Assembly: GCA_014825775.1 (NCBI GenBank)
Contig: MVAQ01000020.1
Coordinates: forward strand, 116,627-180,626
DNA from: Krasilnikovozyma curviuscula
Taxonomy: Eukaryota > Basidiomycota > Tremellomycetes > Cystofilobasidiales > Mrakiaceae
Length of the DNA stretch: 64,000 nucleotides
Direction: 5' to 3'
A model generated the notes under the pieces. It saw nothing but the letters and a program-made list of their open reading frames with translations. It made no database searches and had not been told where the DNA came from. Of the stretch, positions 49,386 through 60,297 are shown one piece after another. Position numbers and translations under genes: made by a program. Within the stretch, counting starts at the first letter, position 1; every line of letters starts with the position of its first letter.

Positions 49386-50858
49386 ATGTCGTTGAGCAGC
49401 TTTCCAATTGTCACCTCAAAAGGGGCATCCTTCACCTCCCTTGCTCCCTCGAGCTCCAGTCGTGCGATCTCAGGCTCAGGTAGCAGTGCTACACCTAAGA
49501 AGAGGAAGTTCGATGCGTCTACGGCTTCTGAGAAGGAAGAGAGGTACAACAAAAAGTGAGTTTCTTTTTTGTTGGGACGAAGAACGATTGGTTTGCAGAG
49601 TTTCAGCATGAGAGCTCTGAAGAAGCCGCCACTCCATTCGAGCGGTTGTTCTACACTTATTGAGGATATCATTATCTCAAGTCTTGCTCTTCGTTGTTAA
49701 TTTAGGTTGGGGAACATCGCTGTCACGTTCATTAAGCGTCAAAAAGAAATCGCACCCTCTGCAGCTCCTCTGGACGAATGGATCAAGGAAGCAACCCATC
49801 TACCTCCTCTGTGAGTGGTCACGCTGACTAGGTTTCGATGGTGATCTTTTGCCAAAGCTCGTGTCTCTATCTGATTTCCCATACATTGCCGTTCTACCGT
49901 CCGTTCTCAGTCTTGATCTGCAGCGACTAGAAGCATTCACCCACACATCTCTACATGGTGTCAGGAAAAGAGATTTTGAAGAAGCAGAAGGATCTACAGT
50001 CAAAGACTACGAGAGATTGGAGGTGAATTCTGCAACTTCATTTTGCGCTGGAACTCTGCATTCTGACGCACCGGCTCTACACTCAGTGGCTTGGAGATGG
50101 CGTCATTCAAATTGTAGTTACCAGACTAATTTTCACTCTCTACCCACGTCTAACAGAAGGATCGATGTCCCGCCTCCGAGCTGCTTTAATCAACAATGCC
50201 GTCGCCCTGTCCTCCCTCTGTCGCGCGTACAAACTCCAAGACCGGCTCCTCGGCTCGAAAGAATCAACGACATCACTCAGAATGAACCCAAGTGTCCAAG
50301 CAGATCTGTTCGAGTCGTACGTCGGCGGATGCGACCAGGAGTTTGGACCAGAGGCGACGCAAGCGTGGTTGAAGAGAGTCTTTGAGCCACTCGTCGTCAA
50401 GATCTACAACTTCGAAAAGGAAGCTAAAGAGGTCGAGAAATCAGGTGGTGCCCCGGAGAAACCAGTCGAAATTGTGAATGATGATGAGGTTATCCTTGTC
50501 GAGGACGAGAATGTTGAGTCGCCGATAGAGGTTGATGAGGACACCGACTACGTCTCTTTGATCGAGCAGTGGAAGACGTCGAGGGGAACGGGAAGGGACA
50601 TCAAGATCCGATGGGAGTTCGATGTGGAGACGATTGGTAAACAACGTGAGTTCGACAGATGTTCAACTACATAGCATCTTCACTAACGTGCTTCTTGTCG
50701 CAACCTGTCTAGAAACACACGTTTGCATATGTAAAGTGGTGTCATCCTCGCTTTCAGTAATTGGTGATGGTAAGGGTGCGAATAAGAAGATAGCAAAGCA
50801 TAGGGCTGCGCGTAAATGTTACGAAGTAATCGAGCAATCGATGTTGGTACCGATATGA
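49386..50858 (+). CDS. Ribonuclease III (Rnt1/Pac1 type) with double-stranded RNA-binding domain
   Basis: Cleaves structured RNA, typically pre-rRNA and snRNA/snoRNA precursors. Low-complexity N-terminus (MSLSSFPIVTSKGASFTSLA, PKKRKFDAS), then the RNase III domain: AFTHTSLHG, signature YERLEWLGDGVIQIVVTRLI (catalytic E and D) and QADLFESYVGGCDQEFGPEA (second D and E), so all metal ligands are kept. An acidic linker (EIVNDDEVILVEDENVESP) leads to a C-terminal dsRBD, IGDGKGANKKIAKHRAARKC, ending EQSMLVPI. The intron between E and W of the signature uses GTGAAT...CTCAG. Single RNase III domain and no helicase or PAZ, so not Dicer. Length near 390, close to Pac1. Confidence 0.92.
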
Positions 50859-51207
50859 GTATTCACGGTGAGGTAGAGTTTGGATACTGTATGACATCCC
50901 CATTCCCGGTCTGTTGGATATGCGAGCGTCTCATTTTTTTTATCAATTTGGAAAGAGCGCTGGCTGGCCCGACGTCTATCTCTTGAGATTCTACTCACCA
51001 ACGCTTTGCCCTCTAGAAACTACATCAGAGGAGCACGCGCACGCGATGATAACCTTTGATGGTCATCTGTAAGAGTTAAATGCTATCTAACTAGTTATCT
51101 GTTCAGAAGTTTGGAGTCATTGGCTTGCCAAGATCATCGTTTCTCAATGGGGGATGTTGAAGATTGGAATGAATACTTCATATCCAGATGGTCCAACTTC
51201 GTCCCAG
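50859..51207. other. Convergent intergenic spacer
   Basis: Between RNase III (+) and the esterase (-). Contains a CG-rich patch (acgcgcacgcgatg) near 51035; no gene. Confidence 0.6.
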
Positions 51208-52461
51208 CTACTGCAGGTACTTCGATGGTAAAATTTGCTTACTGAAAAACTCTACCAACTGCTGGCTTGTCATGTTAAAGCTAGCTGTGCTAGCGCTCCC
51301 ACCAGAAGTATCCAAACCCGCCGTTGTTGGCCAAGCATGGCCTGTGGTCTGAAGAGTGAATGCCTTGACTTCGGCGTGAGGACAGGTCCAGTCGAACTCG
51401 ATGGTGTTGCTGTATGGGTAGGTCACATTTTGAGAGGTAAGCTGTACACCAGATGTGCAACCGTTCATCAGAGCCCACTTGGAGCGCCAAATGTCGACGT
51501 TGATCGTAGATGTGCCAGAGCCATAAGCGCCCGTATCAGGATCGACTCGGCCATAGAATGGGATTGTGGTGTCTGTGCAGGATTTAGATCAATAAAAAAG
51601 TTCAAAAATACCAGAAAGACAAGACTGACCAACAACTCCGTGCGATGTGATGATAGGAAGCCCTGATCTTCCGGGTTTACACCCACTGAAAGCCAAAGTC
51701 TCGTTATAGAGCGCGGGACTCATCATTCCGAATCCTGCAAAGAGATTGGAAGTATCGGGTCTACAAGCCAAAAGGTTGGTGAATCCACCGCCATTGGATT
51801 TACCGGTTGCAAAGATTTTTTGAGGGTTGATGCAGTAGGCGGATGATATGTCATTAATGATGTCCTTGACAAATTGGATCTACCAAGAAAACCCGAATGA
51901 ATTAATTCAAAGGAGATGCACATAGAGCATTCAGTGCTGCGATCAGTTTCTCGCCTGATGTTTAACCTACGCGTGAGAGCTCACTTACATCATCAACGCT
52001 GGTATTTGAGTATGGCGCTCCAGCCCATACACCATTCCTAGTTCCACTGTTCACCCCTTGTGGGTACACAGCAATGATAGGCAATCCCGAGATTAAGAGA
52101 CCTGGGTACGAAAGTTGCGACAGTCTTTCCTGGTTCGTCGAAGTACCAGAAGCTGACAGGTGTAGATCCGTCATGGGATGATGAGCTTGTGGAATCCCGA
52201 CAAGCTCCTGTGTTTTTGTTTTTTTTTTGTTGCAAATTCTTCCATTTGCACATCAAAGAACCTACAAGATCCGATAAAGCAGAAAGACATGTCATGGGAC
52301 TGGATAGAAATGGGTACGTACACGTCTCTTCCTCCATTTACGATCTGCCCAGAGAGGGAAAGCCAGCGCTCCACACGAGACACCATCAATAACACGCTAA
52401 ACGCCACCAAAAACACCGACTCGTGACTCCAAACTGATGCTACCAAAATACTTTCTTGCAT
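51208..52461 (-). CDS. CE1-family esterase (feruloyl esterase / PHB depolymerase-like), 5' part uncertain
   Basis: Secreted alpha/beta hydrolase family acting on ferulate or acetyl esters of plant polysaccharides. Clear from the middle on: ASGTSTNQERLSQLSYPGL, GLPIIAVYPQGVNSGTRNGV, nucleophile elbow IFATGKSNGGGFTNLLACRP, SHGVVDTTIPFYGRVDPDTG and the catalytic His in FTLQTTGHAWPTTAGL; ends LPSKYLQ. The N-terminus is not clean: the best open model starts MQESILVASVWSHESVFLVA and joins at GAC|GAGCTT, but the usual (S/F)HG oxyanion motif before ASGTS is missing and the best-matching upstream frame (ACRDSTSSSSHDGSTPVSF) is shifted by one base. A GTAAGT donor at 52507 hints at another 5' exon. It may be a recent pseudogene. 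Confidence 0.65.
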
Positions 52462-52599
52462 CAAAGGCCAAAAAGGCTTGAGCCGAAGGTATAAAGGGAC
52501 GACTTACCGGCGTTGGCTTTGCTTCGTAAACGGCCACATCAACCCCCCTATTTTTTTCTAAGTTCCCCACCTGGTTTACAGCCCCCACATCTCTTCAAG
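52462..52599. promoter_or_regulatory. 138-bp spacer between divergent esterase and JEN-type permease
   Basis: Two start codons lie 138 bp apart on opposite strands, so the promoters must overlap. Two CCCCAC motifs (52564-52569 and 52583-52588) match the CreA/Mig1 consensus core; relatives of both genes are glucose-repressed in fungi, but two hexamers are weak evidence. Confidence 0.4.
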
Positions 52600-55240
52600 A
52601 TGACAGAGTCCCGCTATAGTTTCTTGATCCCACGGATCCCCAAACAGAATCCCAATCCTGAGGAGAGACAGGAGCTGAATCCGATAAAGGTCTTTCAGAT
52701 GATGACAGGCATGAATTGGCTTCTCTTCTTCTCTGGTTGGCTCTCGTGAGTTATTTCGTTTTTTCCTACCATCCAGGCTTCCTATTAAAGACGAATATAT
52801 ATTTTTAATTGTTTCCAGCTGGTCGATGGATGGTTTGTCTCTTTGCTGTTTTTCAGCCACAAAACTATCTCTCTTCTGACCTTGTCAACTGACTCTATTC
52901 TTTGTGCTCTTCAATGATTGGTCTCATGTTCATATGTAACGTAATGGATGATACTCTCTACCAGCTTGGGATTTCTTCAGTGTCTCCCTCACCGTCAAGA
53001 TGTTGGCCGCCCAGTTTGGCAAATCAACTAACGACATTGTAAGTTGTTCAAGCTACTGAGATGGTGGTCAAACCTAAAATTTATCATCTTGCAGACAACC
53101 TCAATCACCTTGACTTTGCTCTTCCGATCCTTGGGCGCTGTACTGTTTGGTGAGTTCGTTTGCGGCAATGGCTTTAAGCTGCTTGCGGGCGTTGTTTTGA
53201 TTCCAAAATGAATCGTTAACGACTCGTTTCAACTCCTCACCTTGGCAACGGCAGGACTCCTCGCCGACAGATATGGTCGTAAATGGACACTCGTCACCAA
53301 CCTTTTGATCATCGCCGTGCTGCAGCTTGGTTCCGGTTTCGTCAACACGTTCTCACAGTTCCTAGCGGTTCGATCCCTTTTTGGTATTGCGATGGGTGGT
53401 GTATGGGGTGCTTCAGTTGCCACTGCACTTGAAAATATTCCAGTTCGAGCTAGAGGTTTGCTCTCTGGTATCTTACAGCAAGGTTACGCTTGCGGATACC
53501 GTGAGTCCCTTTCACTATTTTTACCTACTCCTTGCACTCAAACTGATAGTATTTTTTTTTTTTGCTTCAGTTTTTGCTGCATGTGTAAATCGTAAGATAT
53601 ATCTTTGTCGATGTATGTACTTGATGCCTCGCTAATCACCTGTTTCCATACGTGTAGTCACTGCCGTTCAAACCAATCCCCACCACTGGAGAATTTTGTT
53701 CTGGATCGGTGAGTAGCATTGCTTATTAGGAGGATAGGTCCATGCATACCCTGAGTCTGACCATATCCTAACTGCAGGTTCTGGTCTCTCCGCCTTCGCT
53801 GCTATGGTCAGAGCCGCTTTGCCTGAATCTAATCTGTTCCTCGCCGCCAGAGAGGAAGCTCGTCTCCATCCAGAAGCTCAGTTGTCCTCAAAAGAGAAGA
53901 CAAAAGCGTTTTTGAGAGAGACTGGTATCATGATCAAGACGAACAAGTTGAAGATTATCCACGGCGTCTTGCTTATGACAGGTGAGATTTTGCCCTCTCC
54001 GCTTCTCCAGCTTGTCTGCTGACATTCTTCTCGGGTTTTTTTCTCTTGAAGGATTTAACTTCCTCAGTCATGGATCTCAAGATCTCTATCCAACATACCT
54101 TCAAGTCTCCAAGAGCTTCACTGCAAAACAAGCGTCCATTGCAACAATCATCGGTAATTGCGGGTAAGCATCCGCGACGTCATCGTTGTCGTCCCCCCAT
54201 GTTTCTGACTCGTATTGTGAAGTGCTATCGCTGGCGGAACTATCGCTGGATACATGAGTCAGTACCTGGGACGAAGAATCACCATGATCGCCTTCATTTT
54301 ACTGATTGGGGCTTTCATTCCGGTGAGTGGTTTGATGAACTACTTGCACAATCCTCGTTCTTCGTACCACGCTCACTTCTTTCACCTTCATCTTCCAGCT
54401 ATGGATCGTTCCAACTGGTTAGCCTTTGGTCTAGCCTTGATATCCAAAGGCTCTTCACTGACTGTTTGTACTTTTCCTACATATGTATCCGTCATTTTTA
54501 GGTTTCTCCAAACTGTCTGCTGGTGGTAAGTTTTAGATACCATTGAACCCCCGTGCACCTTCCTAATTACTGTTTCCGTCTCCGCAGCTTTCTGTGTTCA
54601 ATTTGGTGTCCAGGGCGCTTGGGGTATTATTCCAATTCATCTCAACGAGCTCTCACCACCAGCTTTCCGAGGAACATTCCCCGGTGTCAGCTACCAACTA
54701 GGTTCGTGGTAAAAAAAAATATTCTAAACTCAACTGTATTGAACTGTTTGCAACTTGCAGGTAATATGGTTTCATCCGCCGCTGCTCAGATTGAAGCCAC
54801 TGCTGGTGATCACCTCAAAACACTTGTGAGTGTAATTTCTTATTTTTGATTTTTGATCATGATTAATTCCTGATCTTGAACCGTTTACTGATTCTTTTTG
54901 CTTTTAGGTCAAGGGAGTTGAAGAGCCAGATTATGCAAAAATTCAAGGAATCCTCATCGGTGTTGTTGGTGAGTTCAACATTTCCTCGTTCCTTCTTTCA
55001 AGGGATCAGTTTTGACACGATCTTTGCTTCAAAGCTATTTGGACTATCATTATGGTTGTAATCGGAGGCGAAAATCATTCCTCTCACTTCGAAGAGGCCA
55101 AGATTGCGTTTGAAGAGGGTGGTGGAAAGGGCGAGCTGAGAAACGCTGGCCTGGACGAGAAAGCTCGTCACTCATTGGATGAAGAGAGTCGTGCTGGTGA
55201 TAAAGCGTCAGTCAGACACGAGGAAAGTGCTGCTGCTTGA
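52600..55240 (+). CDS. JEN1: JEN-type monocarboxylate/proton symporter (MFS, SHS family)
   Basis: Plasma-membrane symporter for lactate, pyruvate or related acids. N-tail [18 protein letters not shown], then TM1 [20 protein letters not shown], motif [19 protein letters not shown] after TM2, and [20 protein letters not shown]. The JEN signature NxxS/THxS/TQDxxxT is present as [13 protein letters not shown] in TM7. The C-half reads [39 protein letters not shown] and [20 protein letters not shown]. The C-tail is charged ([19 protein letters not shown]). About ten introns. Twelve helices as expected. Which acid it carries is not shown by the sequence. Confidence 0.92.
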
Positions 55241-55707
55241 GCCAATTTCTCAATGCTTTGAATCACTTGCGCCGAGGACTAACCTCGACCATGCGACTCT
55301 GTTTGGTATGTTCTTGGCTTATCTTGATCTCCAAGGTTTAATTTCTACCTTGTACCATATCCTCGGTTTGTGATGAAACTGTTCTCATCGATTCTTCTCA
55401 AGCAAGTTGGCCCCAATCGCGTTTGCATCACAACACAAGCAATCCTTGACTTTGCTTGAGCAGTCTAATATTATTTCTCATAGATTTCTCATAGAGTTTT
55501 CATGACATTCTAGAACAGTGCCTTGGGCATCTTCATCGTAAGACTGAAAACCCCGGATGTGTGGCACATCCCGGGTTGAGAGATAAATTTCTTGGTGGCG
55601 GCCAGCTGAAATTTACACGTACACCATCAACAGCTGACATCTTCTGCCCAAGTAGAAGGGAGTAGCTAGCTTGATTATCAGCCTTGAATTTCCCTTACCC
55701 TCACAAG
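55241..55707. other. Intergenic spacer with hairpin
   Basis: 3' flank of the JEN-type gene and promoter of the SET gene, same strand. Contains a strong hairpin at 55549-55577 and a second short inverted repeat (aaatttc 55585-55591 with gaaattt 55608-55614). Confidence 0.65.
55549..55577. repeat. Hairpin, 13-bp arms and 3-nt loop
   Basis: AACCCCGGATGTG, loop TGG, CACATCCCGGGTT: 12 of 13 positions pair. About 310 nt after the JEN-type stop codon; may lie in its 3' UTR or be a processing signal. Confidence 0.7.
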
Positions 55708-57613
55708 ATGACGTCTCTCGAAAAATTCCTGAATTGGTTCAATAAGCATTCAGCCACGCTGTCGCCCCTCGTCACCCTCAGATCCACAGGATCCGAAGGC
55801 AATGCAATGTTCTCAAACTCATCAGATCCTATACCAGTCAATACGGTCCTCTTTTCGATCCCCCGGTCGCTAGTTTTGAGCACTAGAACGAGCGACCTCA
55901 AGGAGAAGCTGAGTGAGGCTGAGTGGGAGATTGAAGGCCTTCAGACTGGATGGGGAAGACTGATTCTTGTAATGATGTGGGAAGAATCAAGAGGTTCTGA
56001 TGGCAAATGGGATGGATATTTTGGTGAGCTCGAGTGATCCCGTTGCAGTACGGCTCTTTGATACTCAGTGTACCTAATGTATCACATCTTTGTGTTCAGA
56101 GGTCCTTCCCAATTCATTCTCTACCCCTATGTTCTGGTCTCCTGATGAGATTCAACAGCTACAAGGGACATCAATCTTTGGTGAGCGACCCTATCTTCCC
56201 ATTCCGCCACTTTCACACACACGTTTGTTGACATATTTATCCTTTTCTGCCTCAAATATAGACAAAATCGGAACTGCCTCTTCAGAAGAACTCTACAATG
56301 ATGTTCTGTTACCGCTCATCAAGCGCAATCCGGAGCTCTTCCCCCCCGCAAAACACGATGAGCACTATACAATCCAGAGTTTCCACCGACAGGGCAGCAG
56401 GATCTTGAGTCGTAGCTTTGGCGTGGAAGCTGGTTAGTTTTCTCTGATACTTTGTGTAACTCTATCATTTCCGTTGACCGTTTCTCATTGCTTCCGGGAT
56501 GTCCCAGATGGAGCGGACGAGGAAGATGAAGAAGACGAGGACGAGGAAGAGGACGACGACAATGGTGAAGGGGTCGACACTGTAGGAATGGTACCAATGG
56601 CTGATATGCTAAATGCACGATGGGGTGATGAGAACGTCAGTCCTTTTTTTCCTATCGTCACTAAATAGAGCTGACTCCGTTAACTCTACACAGGCGAGAC
56701 TGGTATACGAAGAAGAGTCTCTTAGCATGGTTACGACGCGTGAAGTATTGCCCGGAGCTCAAGTCTACAACACCTATGGACTACCACCCAATGCCGATCT
56801 GTTACGGCGCTACGGACATGTCGATGTAATCCCCCCTTCAATTATTGGAAGTCCGGCTGATGAGGTTAGTCTCGCACGATCAGCATTTTTTTGGCCCTCA
56901 ATGCAGTAGCTGACTCGTTTCTTTTGTGCTTCTCTTTATTCCAATCAGGTTGAGATCCGTGCTGATCTGATTGTCGATGTTGCTTGTGATTACTTGAAGG
57001 AGAAAGGGAATTTGATTGAAGAATGGGACATGGAGGGCCGAATCGAATTCTGGCTTGAGGAAGGCGGTGATGAGTGAGCATTGAAATTCTTTTTTTCTAT
57101 CTGAACGCTGAATTAACCCAGTCTGTCGCCGTCTCAGTATTATCCCAATCACACTTCCTGCCGAGCTTCCACCCTCTCTGATCGCTCTGGTCAACCTCCT
57201 GCTACTTTCGAAAGACGAATTCATCAAATCAAGAGAAAAGGAGAAGTTGCCTAGACCCAAGATCGATGCTGAAGGTGCGCGACAGGTATTGAAGGAGATC
57301 ATTACGAGGCGGTTGGGCGAGTATAGTGGAGATTTCGAAGTAAGTTAAACTCACATCACTTCTGCGACGCATTTTGTCCAGCAATACTCATTCATCATTT
57401 TCGTCCTAGTCCGACGTCAATGCGCTTTCTAAACCTTCGACTCTCTCACCTTCAGTCTACGCAGCGACAGTCGTGAGAGCGGGAGAGAAGTCGATCCTAC
57501 GCGAAGTCTTGAAAGAAATTGAAGCAGTTCCTGCTGCTGCCGAATCTTCGAAGAAGTCTTCAAAACGAAAAGCTGAAGATGACGACGGGCAAAGTTCTAA
57601 GAAGTCGAGGTAA
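55708..57613 (+). CDS. SET-domain lysine methyltransferase, SETD6/Rkm4 type
   Basis: Transfers methyl groups to lysine of a protein; yeast Rkm4 acts on a ribosomal L42 protein. Starts MTSLEKFLNWFNKHSATLSP; early SET strand NAMFSNSSDPIPVNTVLFSI and PRSLVL; then WEIEGLQTGWGRLILVMMWE, WDGYFEVLPNSFSTPMFWSP, MVPMADMLNARWGDENARLV (SET motif, N for SAM binding) and YNTYGLPPNADLLRRYGHVD (catalytic tyrosines). An acidic tract of ~24 residues (DEEDEEDEDEEEDDDNGEG) sits just before the SET motif. The C-terminal Rubisco-LSMT-like domain follows, and a basic tail ending QSSKKSR, a likely nuclear signal. Length near 500. RKM3-like enzymes are the nearest alternative. Confidence 0.88.
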
Positions 57614-57775
57614 CCTCATGACATGTGGAACTCACAGTCCTTGTATTAGACCCTCGCTGTTGTTCAAGTTAAATTGAATGTCTTTATCTCATAGATACAA
57701 AATTTTACCGCAACTATAATCCCACATTGGCAAGAAGCATACTCCAAGAAGTCGTAGCTCTAAATCGTCTAACTA
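57614..57775. other. Short convergent spacer
   Basis: 162 nt between the SET-gene stop and the ferroxidase stop; AT-rich, holds both 3' ends. Confidence 0.65.
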
Positions 57776-57973
57776 TCAGCGCCTTCCCTTGCCCTTTGCT
57801 TTCTTCTTACGGTGTTCACTCTCAACTCTCTCCCGAGCAACACACTCTTCTGGAGTTAACTGACCTCTTGCGTAGAACACTACAGTGAAAATTCCCAACA
57901 ACGCAGTGAGAATACACATCGCCCTGGAGAACCAATGAGGAAAAGTCAGGACGGTCAGGACGGTCTGAGAAGC

Positions 57974-58012
<39 letters not shown>

Positions 58013-60297
58013 TCACATTGCTGTAATAGCCTTTCTGTCCCACCCCATCGTCAACTCGAACGGACCTAGCACCTGCCCTTCAAGATCCGTCGTGCTGTTC
58101 CTACCTACGGCGTTTCCAGTGGTCGGCATTCCTTGGGCAGCACATTGATCGAGCATGAACTGTGGGAACTTAATGCTTTCCTGCATTTTGTCAGGTGCCA
58201 CGACGAAAACTGACGCCAAACCTGCGGTGAGGTGCCAGTCACTGTTTGTGACGAAGACAGCGCACATTAGCTGGAAGTCAACGGGATAGCGAAAGTAAAA
58301 CAGGCCATACACATGACAGTGGAAGAGCCAAACACCAGGATTATCAGTCCTGAACCGAATTGTGGTTGATCCGCCTGGAGGAATCATGACTGTGTCTCTT
58401 CTCATCGGGTTGAGCTGGCCCTCTTGGACAGGCGGATTGATTTTGGGATCGTCAGATTCGACGTCATATGAACGATGAACGAGAAAAAAGGTATGTCCAT
58501 GCAAATGGACTACCCGATGGATCGGTAGGTGAATGAAGATCAGCCCAAGAGCACGTAGAAGGACTGGACCGTCGCGCGTTGACTCACAAGGATGTTCACC
58601 GTCATCAGTGTTGACGACGACTAATTCAACCATCTGATTATGCTGAAGAGTGTGAGCATGGGTCTGGACACCATAAATAGCGGAGTTGAAAGAATCATTT
58701 CCCATGGAGGCTGCGGTGAAGATCGAGGGGACCAGAGGAGTTTCATATGTAATCTTGTTGAACCAACCACGGTTTGATCCATCTAAAATAACATTACAAG
58801 AGTTAAAAAAGTAAGAATTTTGTGAGAGTGAATGATATAAGGGAGAGAAGAGCGTGAACGAACCTGAGAAAACTTCCAATCCGAACGTCATGTCGATTGA
58901 GACATCAGCTTCAACAATTGGAATCGGCACCAGAGGAACCAAGGCCATGTCATTAAAGAACTCATATTCATCCACGGTGGTTCCAAGTTCTCTTGTTTGA
59001 GCACCTTCGTATGTAATCGTAGCGGAAATGTCTAGTCACAAAGGGAATTGAAGAAGATGTCAGTAGGAGGAGAATGGAACAAGAAGACTGAAAAATAACA
59101 CGAACTAAGGTTTAATTCATCAGGAATGACATCGTACATGGTTGGGTTGGAATTAGCGTGCATCACCCAGTTGGTTTCCCATCCATCTGGATCGTCTCGT
59201 GCCTTGACTAGGAAGGAGTATCGTTGACCAACAGCCATGCCCACGTTTTCCACTAAGTAAGGTTTAGTGTCGACCTTGAGAGAGAACGAAATCAAATACG
59301 TTCTCAATCACTATTCTGCGATGCAAGGGGAGACGTTGTTTGACTTACTCCATCAACCTCGATGATCTGCATCTCATGCCCATCGAGCCAAAAAGTGAAC
59401 ATCGACAAAGCACTCATATTTATGACTCGAATTTTGTACGTCTTTCCCTTCTCAAACTTCATGACAGCGCCGTCCGAGATTCCGACTCCGTTGGACAGGT
59501 CCTCGTTACTGTGAAGGTATTGACCGTCTTGAGCTAAGTAGAGGAGAAGTGAAGCTGGGACAGGTTCGGCGCCGGTGGGATTGTATTTACTCTAATGTAG
59601 AGATTGGAATTGAGAGGATGGAAACAAGGAATTAGGAAATCAGAATTTAGAAGTAAACGAGTTGCTGACAGGGACGCTCACCATGAAAACATCCTTCAAA
59701 GCATCATGTTCTTCTGAGTACCAGTCTGAGAGTATCACAACATATTCATCGTCCCAAGTGACGTCTGTTCGAGGAATGGCGGGCGAGATGATGAGTGGAG
59801 TTCTGAGTCCGTCAACGTATTGACCAGAGAAATGACTGTGAACCCAGTATGTGCCGATGTTGAGGTCTGTTGGTATTTCGTAAGTAAATGTTTCGCCAAA
59901 GGGAATTGGACTGTCAAGAACAACGATAGTCAGAAGAAAGTTGCGCGCCTCGCGAGCGAAACGAGGAGGGCCGAGAGGAATCAACTTACCACTGAGTGAC
60001 ACCAGCTGCACCGTCAGACCACGAAGAGCCATTGAAAAAGATGCCATGACTATGGATAGACGTTCCTCTGCCTTCCTCGAGCCCATTCTTGGCGTGAATC
60101 CTCAGGGTATCGTTTTGTGTAACAAAAATCGGGGGAGGAGGCCAAGTTCCATTGATACCGACGACTCTCCTCGAGATTAGAGTATCAGGGTTGACATGCT
60201 GAGCGTAGGAGACCGTCCAGTAGAGGTCATGAACTGCTGCTTGAGCGAAGAGGGGTGCTGCTAGGAGAAGTAAAGAGGATGGCAACAGAGCGAGCAT
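57776..60297 (-). CDS. FET3: Multicopper ferroxidase (Fet3 type), membrane-anchored
   Basis: Cell-surface oxidase that turns Fe(II) to Fe(III) for the Ftr1 permease. The signal peptide MLALLPSSLLLLAAPLFAQA is followed by VHDLYWTVSYAQHVNPDTLI and three cupredoxin domains. All four copper motifs are visible: IHSHGIFFNG, GTYWVHSHFSGQYVDGLRTP, HPFHLHGHTFFLVHR and WLFHCHVDWHLTAGLASVFV. C-terminal helix MAMCILTALLGIFTVVFYA with a basic cytosolic tail (EHRKKKAKGKGRR) gives type I topology as in Fet3. SDWYSEEHD is at the place of an iron-pathway acidic residue. About nine introns; the last has a long CT tract after its donor. An iron-GATA site cluster lies 440-570 nt upstream. No FTR1 neighbour in the window. 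Confidence 0.93.
57977..58009. repeat. (AG)16 microsatellite in a ferroxidase intron
   Basis: 33 nt of pure AG on the plus strand, CT in the gene sense, starting about 8 nt after the donor GTGAGT of the last intron. Confidence 0.95.

Noticed and set aside
49303..55607. 13-mer gtggcggccagct at 49303-49315 and 55595-55607
   Set aside because: Several such 13-mer pairs are expected by chance in 64 kb; nothing extends the match.
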